Positions 33,795 to 41,990 of a DNA stretch of 64,000 nt are shown here, piece by piece. Within the stretch, counting starts at the first letter, position 1. Every line of letters starts with the position of its first letter. The notes under the pieces were generated by a model, which did no database searches, was not told the origin of the DNA, and was given only the letters and a program-made list of their open reading frames with translations. This DNA comes from Aliigemmobacter aestuarii (lineage in GTDB: Bacteria > Pseudomonadota > Alphaproteobacteria > Rhodobacterales > Rhodobacteraceae). The stretch covers positions 372,001-436,000 of the forward strand of contig NZ_SSND01000001.1 in the NCBI RefSeq assembly GCF_004799285.1. The letters run 5' to 3'. The translations under genes were made by a program, and so were the position numbers.

Positions 33795-34409
33795 ATGTTG
33801 AAGACCCTTCGGAAATCGGCCCGCGTTGCGGGCATCGCCGCGGTAACGATGACGGGCATTTCCGCCCCCTCGCTTGCGGACGGGCTTTCGCCCGCGCAAC
33901 GCGTCCTGTCGGTTTCGTCCTCGAACAGCCCCAGCGGCAATGCCGAGGTGCGGTTCCGCGCGTTCCTGACCGGATATGGCTACTGGGACAACACGCCGCC
34001 CGGATCGGCCGAGATCTCGAAACCGGTGATCCACCGCAAGGCGGGGGGCAAGGGCACATGGCGCGACCCGATCACCATCGCCGTCGGCCATGTGATCGAG
34101 AACCGCCGCCAGACGCTGGATTTCCCGCCGGGCACGCGGTTCTACATCCCGCGCCTGCAGAAATACGCCATCGTCGAGGATGTCTGCGGCGACGGGACCC
34201 GCCCGCAGGATGGCCCCTGCCACACCGGCTACAAGGGGCATCCGTGGCTGGACATCTACATCGGCGGCGCGGGCGTCACAGCGCGCGACACCGAGGCCTG
34301 CGCACGCAAGCTGACCGGGTTGCAGGACCTGATCCTCAATCCGCGGCGGGATTATCCGGTGGTCGCGGGCGAAATCGCGACGACGGGCTGCCAGGTCTTC
34401 CGCGGCTGA
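33795..34409 (+). CDS. Secreted protein with a double-psi-barrel/3D-like domain
   Basis: 204 residues from the ATG at 33795 (GAGGCAGAGC upstream); an earlier in-frame ATG at 33762 lacks a ribosome-binding site. Signal peptide MLKTLRKSARVAGIAAVTMTG with cleavage near SLADG. The mature part has FLTGYGYWDNTPPGS, PITIAVGH, FPPGTRFYIPRLQKYAIVEDVCGDG and HPWLDIYIGG, the G-x-x-(I/V)-(Y/F)-(I/V)-P then (V/I)-x-D-x-G-x-x-I and a final D-(I/V)-(Y/F) that mark DPBB and 3D (Asp-Asp-Asp) folds of cell-wall hydrolases and endoglucanases. Four Cys could form disulfides. Enzymatic activity not established. Confidence 0.65.
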   Translation: MLKTLRKSARVAGIAAVTMTGISAPSLADGLSPAQRVLSVSSSNSPSGNAEVRFRAFLTGYGYWDNTPPGSAEISKPVIHRKAGGKGTWRDPITIAVGHVIENRRQTLDFPPGTRFYIPRLQKYAIVEDVCGDGTRPQDGPCHTGYKGHPWLDIYIGGAGVTARDTEACARKLTGLQDLILNPRRDYPVVAGEIATTGCQVFRG

Positions 34410-34461
34410 CGCCTTTTTCGCGCGGCCGGCGGCATATCGGCCACGCGGGACGGGTATCCGG

Positions 34462-34490
34462 GGCCTGATTGTGCGTGGCCTTTTTTTCCG
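34462..34490 (+). terminator. Weak hairpin plus seven-T run
   Basis: GGCC (34462-34465) can pair with GGCC (34477-34480) ahead of TTTTTTT; a second six-T run follows at ~34497. Probable end of the secreted-protein transcript, but the stem is short. Confidence 0.35.
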
Positions 34491-34605
34491 GGGTCGTTTT
34501 TTACCGGGGGCGGATCGTCCCTGGCATTTTTTTGCGCAACGCCCTGATCGCGGTGGGGTCTATCGGCGGTGGTTGCGGCAATCTACCGGCCGCCAGGCAG
34601 GGCGG

Positions 34606-37600
34606 TCATCCCCCCTTCGCGGATTGGCCATCGAGCGGCAGCCTTGCGCTTCCCGCCCGTCGCTGCCGCCCCCATTCCGCCAGCCGCCCCGACAGCGCCC
34701 GGATCACCGCGCGCCAGACGGTGATGTAGAGAAGCGGCCGGTAGACAAGCCGCTGGACCGGCAACAGAAGCAGCAGCCAGCCGCGTTCGTGCCTGTCCCA
34801 CAGAATCGCCAGCGCGGCCACGACCGCATCCATCGCGGGCAACGCCAGATAGGCCAAGACGACGGTCCAGGACGCCGCCTCGGGTTCGGACCAGGCATCA
34901 AGCCCGCCCGAGATCACCAGATCGGCCAGCGCCGCCAGAAAGACGATGTCGGCCAAAGGGGCCAGAAGGCCAAGGCCGATCCCGAACAGAAAGAGGTCGG
35001 GAATGGCGATCCAGCCCACGGCCCGCCCCTCGCGCCGGGCCGCGCGGTGTTTCCAGCCTGTCTGCATCATGCCCAGTGTCCAGCGCAGGCGCTGGCGCAG
35101 GAATGCGCGCAGGGTTTCGGGCGCCTCGGTGACGGAATAGGCGGCCTCTTCAAAGACCACGCGATAGCCCGCGCGCTGCACCGCGACGGTCAGGTCGGCG
35201 TCCTCGGTCAGGGTGTCGTTGGTGTAAAGACCGGCGCGCCGCACCGCCTCGGCCCGCCAGGCGCCGATCGCGCCCGGCACGACCAGCATCGCCCCCAGCC
35301 GTTCGGCCGCGCGGCGGTCGATGTTCTGGGCGGTGACATATTCCAGCGCCTGAAGCCGCGTCAGCATCTTGCCATGGTTGCCGACCCGCACCATCCCCGC
35401 CACGGCCCCGACCTGCGGATCGGCGAAAGCCTGCATCAAGAGCCGCACCGCGTCGGGCGCGATCACCGTATCGGCATCCATCGCGACCACAAAATCGGTT
35501 TCTAGCGCGTCATAGGCCCGGTCAAGCGCCATCCACTTGCCGGCATTGCGCTCGCGGATGATCCGGACGCGGGGGTCCTGCCCGAATTCGGCCTGCAGCA
35601 GATCGAAGGTGTGATCGCGCGAGCCATCATCGACCACGATCACCCGCAGGTCGGGGTAGTCCGAGGCCAGCACCGTGCGGACCGACGCGACGATGCCCGC
35701 CTCTTCGTTATAGGCCGGGACCAGCACGGTCACGGGGGGCAGGAACGGTTCGGCCGGGCGGCGGAAATGGCGCCGCGACAGCGCCAGGACCAGCACCGCC
35801 AGCGACCGCGCCAGCCCGAACAGGATCACCGCCCAGAACACCCAGAACAGCCCCTTGCCCCACAAGGACAGCGCGGCGAACGAAGCCCGGTCGAACCAGA
35901 TCGCGGGGCCGGTGGCGGTGGGCATCAGCGCCTCGCGCGGGATGTCCAGCAGTTCGGACAGCGACACGATCCGGTAGCCCGCCTCGCGCAGGGCGTCGAT
36001 CATCTGCGGCAGTGCCGCGATGGTGGTGCTGCGGTCGCCGCCGGCATCGTGCAGGACGATCACGCGGCTTCCCCCTCCCTCAAGCCCCGTGAAGGTGTGA
36101 TACAGCAGGTCGTCAACCGTGGCCCTTTCCCAGTCGGGCGGGACGACATCGCTTCCGATCGTCAGGTATCCAAGCCCGTCGATCTGGGCCAGCGGTCGCG
36201 CCTCGCGCCCGGTGGCCGGGCCGGTGCCCCTGCCGTAGGGCGTGCGGAACAGTACGGTTCCCTGCCCCGTCACCGCCCGCAACAGCCGTTGCAGCGCGTT
36301 CAGTTCCGCGGTCAGGCGCGTGTCGCTGATGGCGTCGGTGTTGGGGTGAAAGAAGGTGTGGCTGCCGATCTCGTGTCCGTCAGCCACGATCCGGCGGGCC
36401 ACGTCGGGGGCCTTCAGCACGTTCTGGCCGAGGGTGAAGAATACCGCAGGGGCGGCCTTGTCCCGCAGGATATCGAGGATGGCGGGCGTCTGTTCGGCAT
36501 CGGGGCCGTCATCGAAGGTCAGGACGACGACGTTCTCGTTCCGCCGGGCGGAACGGTCGATGATGTAGGGGCGCGGAGGGGCCAGCCAGCGCTGCGCGGT
36601 GATCAGGCCCCTCCCGGCGTCCAGCGTGATCCGGCGCTGGCCGGTGGCGGGTGCCTCGGCCAGCGTCAGCACCGGACCTTCGCCGCGATAGACGACACGA
36701 TGATCCATCGGAACCGCCGCCAGATCGGACTCGGTCACGGCCTTTCCGGTCGCATCGGCCCAAAGCACCGGCCAGACGCCGGGGTCCTCGGTCCCGGCCG
36801 ACCACAGGGCGACCGACCGCAGGCCCAGTCCCTTCGCGCGGACCATCTGGTTGTGGAACGAGGCCGCATCCAGAAGCCAGACGCGCGACGGTCCGGAATT
36901 CACCTCGGCATGGGTGACAAGCGTATTCAGCGCCTGCCCGCCGAAAGCGGCGCTGCCGCCGGTATCGGCGGCCATCACATGGGCCTGGGCAAAGCCGATC
37001 CGTTCGGTCGCGGGCGCGCCGGATTTCCAGAGTTGTCCGAAGTTGCCCAGGGCCAGAACCACCTTCCCGGCCTCCGGCAGGGCGGCGATGTCGGCAAGCG
37101 TCAGGTCGATCCAGTCCTGCGGGGCCAGGGCCGAGGGGCCGATGCCTTCGGACCCGCTCTGGAACATCTGGATCACCACCCGCGTGCTGGCCGCGACGAC
37201 CGCGGGATCGCGCCAGATCCGGCTGTTCGCCGGGACGATCAGGCAGGTTTCCCCGCCCGCAGGCGCGAGGCGCGCGCCCAGATCGGCCAGCAGGTCGCGC
37301 AGCCCCCCCGCCCAGACGTCCGCCACGCCCGACGCCTCGAGGCAGAGGCCGGAATGGCCCTCGGCGGTTGCGAAATCGGCCAGCGCCTGCGCCAGGATCG
37401 CACGCCCCGCCGGATCCTCAAGAAGGCTTGCTGTGCGCGGTGCGGCGGCGGCCCCGTCGGCGGCCCCTTCTGCGTCCGCGTCGGCGGCCCCTTTTGCGGG
37501 GGGATCTTCGGGAACGGTCGCGGGCATGTCCAGATAGGCCACCGGAAAGATCCGCATCGCCGCGCCCGCCGGGCCCAGGCGTTCGCGCAGCAGGTCGGCA

Positions 37601-38160
37601 TTGGCCAGTTCCGGCTCCAGCGTGCGGATGAAGCCCGTCGCGGCATCGACGCGCATCATGTCGGCATAGATCGATCCGATCACGCCGCAATCCTGTCCCA
37701 GCAGGTCGCCCGACCAGTCACGCCCCGAGGCAAGATGCAGCCCGTGCCGCCTGAGTTCGGGCGGGGCATCCGCTGCGGAGAGGTCGCACAGCGGCGCATT
37801 GCGGACCGCCGCATAGGGTGCCTCGGTCGCTGCCGGGATCGGCGCGCCGATCGGAGTTTCCTGGAAAAGCCGGTCGGTCGCATCGTCCGGCCGCGTCAGA
37901 AGCGCCGCCCCCGGCAGCTTTTCCACGCGGTAGATGCTGGCCGAAAACCCGGCGAACCATGCGGACGCAAAGAGGATGACGGCGAAAAGCACCCATTTCA
38001 GAATCCGCGCCCTGCGGTGTCCCGGGTCGGAAAAGACCGGTCCGTGCAGCAGAAGCGGCGTGCCGGCCTGTTGTTCTGCGTCGGTTGACCGGTGGGGCGG
38101 CCCGTGGTCCGGCCGCTGATCCGAAGGTGAATTCGATCCATCCATGAGTGCCATTTTCAT
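34606..38160 (-). CDS. Membrane glycosidase-like / NodB deacetylase / GT2 glycosyltransferase fusion
   Basis: 1184 residues from the ATG at 38160 (Met codons at 38154 and 38145 are alternatives). N-terminal membrane helix (LKWVLFAVILFASAWFAGFSA), then a GH18-like region (~residues 90-480; ILAQALADFATAEGHSGLCLE recalls the fold though no DxxDxDxE is seen). Next is a NodB polysaccharide deacetylase domain with VLTFDDGPD near 547 and EIGSHTFFHPN. Then a processive GT2 with VPAYNEEAG near 815, the DxD in AMDADTV near 893, TED in LTEDADL near 984 and QRLRW near 1023, followed by several C-terminal membrane helices. Such fusions make and trim N-acetylhexosamine polymers. Divergent from the DUF3131 gene. 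Confidence 0.88.
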   Translation of the reverse strand: MKMALMDGSNSPSDQRPDHGPPHRSTDAEQQAGTPLLLHGPVFSDPGHRRARILKWVLFAVILFASAWFAGFSASIYRVEKLPGAALLTRPDDATDRLFQETPIGAPIPAATEAPYAAVRNAPLCDLSAADAPPELRRHGLHLASGRDWSGDLLGQDCGVIGSIYADMMRVDAATGFIRTLEPELANADLLRERLGPAGAAMRIFPVAYLDMPATVPEDPPAKGAADADAEGAADGAAAAPRTASLLEDPAGRAILAQALADFATAEGHSGLCLEASGVADVWAGGLRDLLADLGARLAPAGGETCLIVPANSRIWRDPAVVAASTRVVIQMFQSGSEGIGPSALAPQDWIDLTLADIAALPEAGKVVLALGNFGQLWKSGAPATERIGFAQAHVMAADTGGSAAFGGQALNTLVTHAEVNSGPSRVWLLDAASFHNQMVRAKGLGLRSVALWSAGTEDPGVWPVLWADATGKAVTESDLAAVPMDHRVVYRGEGPVLTLAEAPATGQRRITLDAGRGLITAQRWLAPPRPYIIDRSARRNENVVVLTFDDGPDAEQTPAILDILRDKAAPAVFFTLGQNVLKAPDVARRIVADGHEIGSHTFFHPNTDAISDTRLTAELNALQRLLRAVTGQGTVLFRTPYGRGTGPATGREARPLAQIDGLGYLTIGSDVVPPDWERATVDDLLYHTFTGLEGGGSRVIVLHDAGGDRSTTIAALPQMIDALREAGYRIVSLSELLDIPREALMPTATGPAIWFDRASFAALSLWGKGLFWVFWAVILFGLARSLAVLVLALSRRHFRRPAEPFLPPVTVLVPAYNEEAGIVASVRTVLASDYPDLRVIVVDDGSRDHTFDLLQAEFGQDPRVRIIRERNAGKWMALDRAYDALETDFVVAMDADTVIAPDAVRLLMQAFADPQVGAVAGMVRVGNHGKMLTRLQALEYVTAQNIDRRAAERLGAMLVVPGAIGAWRAEAVRRAGLYTNDTLTEDADLTVAVQRAGYRVVFEEAAYSVTEAPETLRAFLRQRLRWTLGMMQTGWKHRAARREGRAVGWIAIPDLFLFGIGLGLLAPLADIVFLAALADLVISGGLDAWSEPEAASWTVVLAYLALPAMDAVVAALAILWDRHERGWLLLLLPVQRLVYRPLLYITVWRAVIRALSGRLAEWGRQRRAGSARLPLDGQSAKGG

Positions 38161-38251
38161 GCCACAAGGATCATCTTCACACAAAAGGATATGATCCAAA
38201 GATCGCGAAATGCGCTTTTGTGCCACGGCGCTTGCAGATAGCTTGGCACCG

Positions 38252-40738
38252 ATGCCGCTGAATCGACGTACATTCCTCAAAGGCCTGCCCCTGATCGGGG
38301 CGATGGGTTCCCTCCTGCCGGCGGGGGCCTTGGGCCAGACCACGCTGACGGCGATGTTCCTCGACATCGGGCCGGTGCCTCCCGATGCCGACGTGGCCCG
38401 CCTGACCGAGGCGCTGACGCCCTTGGTGCAGGCGCGGATCCCGTTCGGGCTTTCCTTCGACCCCGGCGTCCTGCCCCCCGAGGGGCCGCTGACCGACTTC
38501 CTGCGCCGCCTCTTCGGTGAATACCCGGGGCTGGCCGAACCGCTGATCGTGATCGACGGGCTGGTCGAATCGAAACCCTATTTCCAGATGCGGCGGGCCG
38601 GGACCGCACGGCAGATGGCGCAGGCCGTTCTGGGGCCTGACCTGTGGCCGGTGACCCTGGTGTCGGCAAGTGCCGCGGATCAGGAACCGGGAATGGTCGA
38701 TGTGGACGCGGCACGCCTTGCCGGGTTCCGCGCGGGCCTTGTCGCCTCGGACGCCGAAGGGGCCGCCGCGCCCGATTATTCGGGCGACCGGGTTTCCTGC
38801 CTGGTCGGATCGATCACGCCGGACCTGACAATGGCCGATCCGCTGGAGGGGTTCGAGGATTGGCTGGAAGACGGGCCTGCGGTGCGGCTAAGCCTGCCCT
38901 GGTCCGAACTGGCCGCCGTGCCCACCGATACCCTGCGCGAGCGGATCGGGACGATGGCGGCACGGATCACCGGGGCGATCGAGGATCTTCTGGTCTTTGC
39001 CAACCTGCCGCGCGACGTGATCCTCTGGGCCGCGCCCGGCAATCGGCGCCGGCTGTCCCTGGCGCTGATCGCGCCGCCCGCCGGGGCGCCTGCCGCGCTG
39101 GCCGATGCCTTTGCGGCAACGGCCACTGCGCTTGAGGGCGAGGGCCTGCCTTTCGGACGCTTCGCCGGCGATGACGCTGGGGTTGCGGGCTGGGCCGTGC
39201 GCCAGGCCGATGCCGCCCTGCCGGGCCCGGACGCGCTGGCCCGGGACGGCATCCGGGGCATGATCGACCTTGGCGCGCCGGGGGCGGGCAACCTGCTGGA
39301 TCAGGACGGGGCGATCCTGTTCCGCGACGTGGTGATCCTGCCCGCCGAGAATGCGGTGGCCGAACGGATCGAACGGTTGTCACCGATGCGCGACGTTCTT
39401 CTGGTCGCCCCGCCCGAGGCCTATGCCACCTGGGCCGGACAACAGGCCATCGTTGCCGCGCTGAAGACCGCAACGGAGGAAGGCGGGGCCGTGGTGGCCG
39501 CGCCCGCCGACCATCTGGCCGCCCTCATGCCGCAGGACCCGGTCTATGCACGGTTCCTGGCCTCGCGGACGGCACTAGCGGCGCCAGTCCTGGCGCCCGC
39601 CGCCCCTGCCGACGACCGCACGCAACTGATTGCGGATGCCCGGCGCGCGTGGTCCTATGTGACCGAGACCACCGAACCCGCGACGGGCCTTTGCCCCTCG
39701 ACCCGGCTTTTCGGGCCCGATTATTCGATGTCGTACCGGGTTCTGACGATGTGGGACCTGGCCAGCCTGATCTTCGCCACCATCGCCGCCCGCGAGATCC
39801 ACCTGATCGACGAGCCCGAATTCCTGTCGCGCGCGACGGCGCTGGTCGCGGCGCTGCCGGTGGCGATGATCAACGGCCATCCCCTGCCCCCGGCCGAGAT
39901 CGCGACCAACCGTCTGGCCACGCTGTCAGCGGATTTCAACGCCTGCGACACGGGGCGGTTGATGTCGGCGCTGTCGGCCCTGGGCCGGCATCCGGCGCTG
40001 ACGGCGCAGGTGGCGGATCGGGTCGGACGCTGGGATCTGGCCGCGATGATCCGCAACGGCGAACTGGAATCGGTGACGGCGGGCCGGCGCGCGCCACCGT
40101 CGTTGTCGCAATGCACGCCCTACACGGCGCGGGCCCTTGGGGCCTGGGGCCTTGCCGCCTCGACCCGCTATCCCGATCTTGACGCCGACTCATGGGCGGA
40201 TCGCGACATGGCGCTATTCTACCATATCGCCCGGATCGGCCCGCTGGGGGCGGAACCGCTGCTGATGGAGGCGGTGGAGTTCGGGGCCGACGGGCCGGGC
40301 GACCGGCTGGCGCGGCTGTTGTGGGAGGCGCAGCGCCAGACCCATGCCGAGACGGGGCAGATCGTCTGCGCGTCCGAAGGGCCGATGGACCGTGCGCCGT
40401 GGTTTTCCTATCAGGGGCTTGACCTGAACAACCCCGACCGGCCCTGGACCGTGGTCGCGATCGACCGCGACCCGGTCTATGCCTCGACCACCTTCCAGAA
40501 CGAGGCGCGGATGATCAGCAGCAAGGCGGCCTACCTCTGGCTTGCCACCCGGCCCGAGTCGCTTTCGCAGGCGATGGTGGATCTGGTCCGGCGCAAGGCG
40601 GCGCTGCCGGTGGGCGGCTTCGCCTCGGGCATCTACAGCCGCAGCGGGAAGCCCACCGAAGGCTATACCGACATCAACACCAACGGCGTGATCCTTCAGG
40701 CCATCGCCTATATCCTGCGGGGCCGCAAACCGGCCTGA
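38252..40738 (+). CDS. Exported DUF3131-containing protein of an exopolysaccharide locus
   Basis: 828 residues from the ATG at 38252 (MPLNRRTFLKGLPLIGAMGS), a Tat-like N-terminal signal. Residues ~30-440 resemble a divergent deacetylase/TIM-barrel-type domain (TLTAMFLDIGPVPPDADV). The C-terminal ~360 residues match DUF3131: AWSYVTETTEPATGLCPSTRLFG, YRVLTMWDLASLIFATIAAREI, and a late NEARMISSKAAYLWLATRP / YTDINTNGVILQAIAYIL. DUF3131 proteins are alpha/alpha-toroid-like and found beside polysaccharide synthase genes. Divergent from the NodB/GT2 fusion with a shared ~90-bp promoter region, so they likely act on the same polymer outside the cell. Confidence 0.8.
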   Translation: MPLNRRTFLKGLPLIGAMGSLLPAGALGQTTLTAMFLDIGPVPPDADVARLTEALTPLVQARIPFGLSFDPGVLPPEGPLTDFLRRLFGEYPGLAEPLIVIDGLVESKPYFQMRRAGTARQMAQAVLGPDLWPVTLVSASAADQEPGMVDVDAARLAGFRAGLVASDAEGAAAPDYSGDRVSCLVGSITPDLTMADPLEGFEDWLEDGPAVRLSLPWSELAAVPTDTLRERIGTMAARITGAIEDLLVFANLPRDVILWAAPGNRRRLSLALIAPPAGAPAALADAFAATATALEGEGLPFGRFAGDDAGVAGWAVRQADAALPGPDALARDGIRGMIDLGAPGAGNLLDQDGAILFRDVVILPAENAVAERIERLSPMRDVLLVAPPEAYATWAGQQAIVAALKTATEEGGAVVAAPADHLAALMPQDPVYARFLASRTALAAPVLAPAAPADDRTQLIADARRAWSYVTETTEPATGLCPSTRLFGPDYSMSYRVLTMWDLASLIFATIAAREIHLIDEPEFLSRATALVAALPVAMINGHPLPPAEIATNRLATLSADFNACDTGRLMSALSALGRHPALTAQVADRVGRWDLAAMIRNGELESVTAGRRAPPSLSQCTPYTARALGAWGLAASTRYPDLDADSWADRDMALFYHIARIGPLGAEPLLMEAVEFGADGPGDRLARLLWEAQRQTHAETGQIVCASEGPMDRAPWFSYQGLDLNNPDRPWTVVAIDRDPVYASTTFQNEARMISSKAAYLWLATRPESLSQAMVDLVRRKAALPVGGFASGIYSRSGKPTEGYTDINTNGVILQAIAYILRGRKPA

Positions 40739-40760
40739 GGCCGGGTTCAGCCTTCGTACT

Positions 40761-40788
40761 GCCCCCAGAGCCCTGCCCCCAGAGCCCT
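40761..40788. repeat. 14-bp tandem repeat, two units
   Basis: Two exact units of GCCCCCAGAGCCCT between the DUF3131 and CobW genes, followed by a degenerate third. Confidence 0.8.
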
Positions 40789-41791
40789 ACCGCCAGCCCT
40801 GCCCGACCTGCCGGAATTCGGGCAGGAAAGCCGCGAGCATCGCGGGAATCTCCGCCCGCCCCTTGCCTGCGGCGATCAGGACAAGGCGCGACCCCTCCAT
40901 CCCCTCGGGCCATTCCGCAAGCGTCCGGGGCGGGCTTAGAAGATGCTGGACGACATGCAGGACGACCGCCTTTCCGGGCATCTCGGCCAGCTCGACAATC
41001 CCCTTCAGGCGCAGAAGGTCGGGGCCGAAGCTGTTCTGCAAGGCGCCGATCGCCATGTGGATCACCCGCCCCTCGACCGGGCGGTCGGCCATGAAACAGT
41101 AGCTGGCCACATCCGCGCCGTCGTGATGATGAACCGCCGGCGCATCGCCGAAACGCAGCCAGCGCGCCGGAACCGGCGCCGCCCCCGCCGGATCGGCGGC
41201 GGCGAGCGAGAACAGGTCTTCGGCGCGCAGGTCCGGGGCGGTCATCACCCGCGCATTCGGCGCCATCCCGGAAAGCCGGTCCAGAAGCGGCGCGGGATCG
41301 GCCAGATCCGTCTTGGACACGACCAGAAGATCGGCCACCGCGACCTGCCGCCGCGCCTCTTCGAACCGGTCGAGCGTTGCGCCGCCGTTTGCGGCATCGA
41401 CCACGGTGACGACCCCGTTCAGGACGAAATTGTCCAGCATGATGTCATTGGTCATGAAGGTCTGCATGACCGGGGCGGGATCGGCCAACCCGGTGGTTTC
41501 GATGACCACGCGGGAAAAGGCCGGGCCCTTGCCGCTTTCTGCCTCGTCCTTCAGCCGCAGAAGGGTAAGCCGCACATCGCCCGACACGGTGCAGCAGAGA
41601 CAGCCCGTGGACGATGCGAAGGCCCGGTCGCCCGCCTGTTCCACCAGCCCTCCGTCGATATCCACCGCGCCGAATTCGTTGACGATCACCGCCGTGTCGC
41701 CGAATCCCGGCTCGCACATCAGCCGGTTCAGCAGGGTCGTCTTTCCCGCGCCGAGGAACCCGGTAAGGATGGTGACGGGAATGCGGGGCAT
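40787..41791 (-). CDS. CobW/COG0523 GTP-dependent metal chaperone
   Basis: 334 residues from the ATG at 41791. G3E GTPase: Walker A VTILTGFLGAGKTTLLNRLM at residue ~5, the metal-binding G-C-L-C-C (SSTGCLCCTVSGD) near 68, Walker B VVIETTGLADP, and base-recognition SKTDL. C-terminal CobW_C domain with His-rich HHHDGAD. Members insert or deliver zinc or cobalt. Divergent from a P1B-4 metal exporter at 41991, so the pair likely manages the same metal from opposite directions. No Zur-type palindrome is visible between them. Confidence 0.88.
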   Translation of the reverse strand: MPRIPVTILTGFLGAGKTTLLNRLMCEPGFGDTAVIVNEFGAVDIDGGLVEQAGDRAFASSTGCLCCTVSGDVRLTLLRLKDEAESGKGPAFSRVVIETTGLADPAPVMQTFMTNDIMLDNFVLNGVVTVVDAANGGATLDRFEEARRQVAVADLLVVSKTDLADPAPLLDRLSGMAPNARVMTAPDLRAEDLFSLAAADPAGAAPVPARWLRFGDAPAVHHHDGADVASYCFMADRPVEGRVIHMAIGALQNSFGPDLLRLKGIVELAEMPGKAVVLHVVQHLLSPPRTLAEWPEGMEGSRLVLIAAGKGRAEIPAMLAAFLPEFRQVGQGWR

Positions 41792-41890
41792 CGGCGGGCT
41801 CCTTGGCTTGCGGGCGGTCCGGGGTCTTTGCGTCGCGCCAGATGTGGCCGATGCCGGGACCGAGAGCAAGGCCGCGCGCGCTGCCCGTAT

Positions 41891-41932
41891 CCTTGCCCCC
41901 CGCCCTTTGCCCCCCGCCCCTTGCCCCCTGGC
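41891..41932. repeat. 14-bp tandem repeat, three units
   Basis: Units near CCTTGCCCCCCGCC in the divergent region between the CobW and P-type ATPase genes, 59 bp ahead of the ATPase start. Confidence 0.85.
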
Positions 41933-41990
41933 GACAGTTCGGGTCTAGTCCGGGGGGTCCAGTCTGGCGACGGCAGCAGAAAGGCCCCCC

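Noticed and set aside
35611-38088. 825-codon frame opposite the GT2 fusion
   Set aside because: Composition-driven shadow of a gene with clear NodB and GT2 motifs.
41792-41990. Zur box between the CobW and ATPase genes
   Set aside because: No AT-rich inverted repeat of the Zur type is present; the region is C-rich with a tandem repeat.
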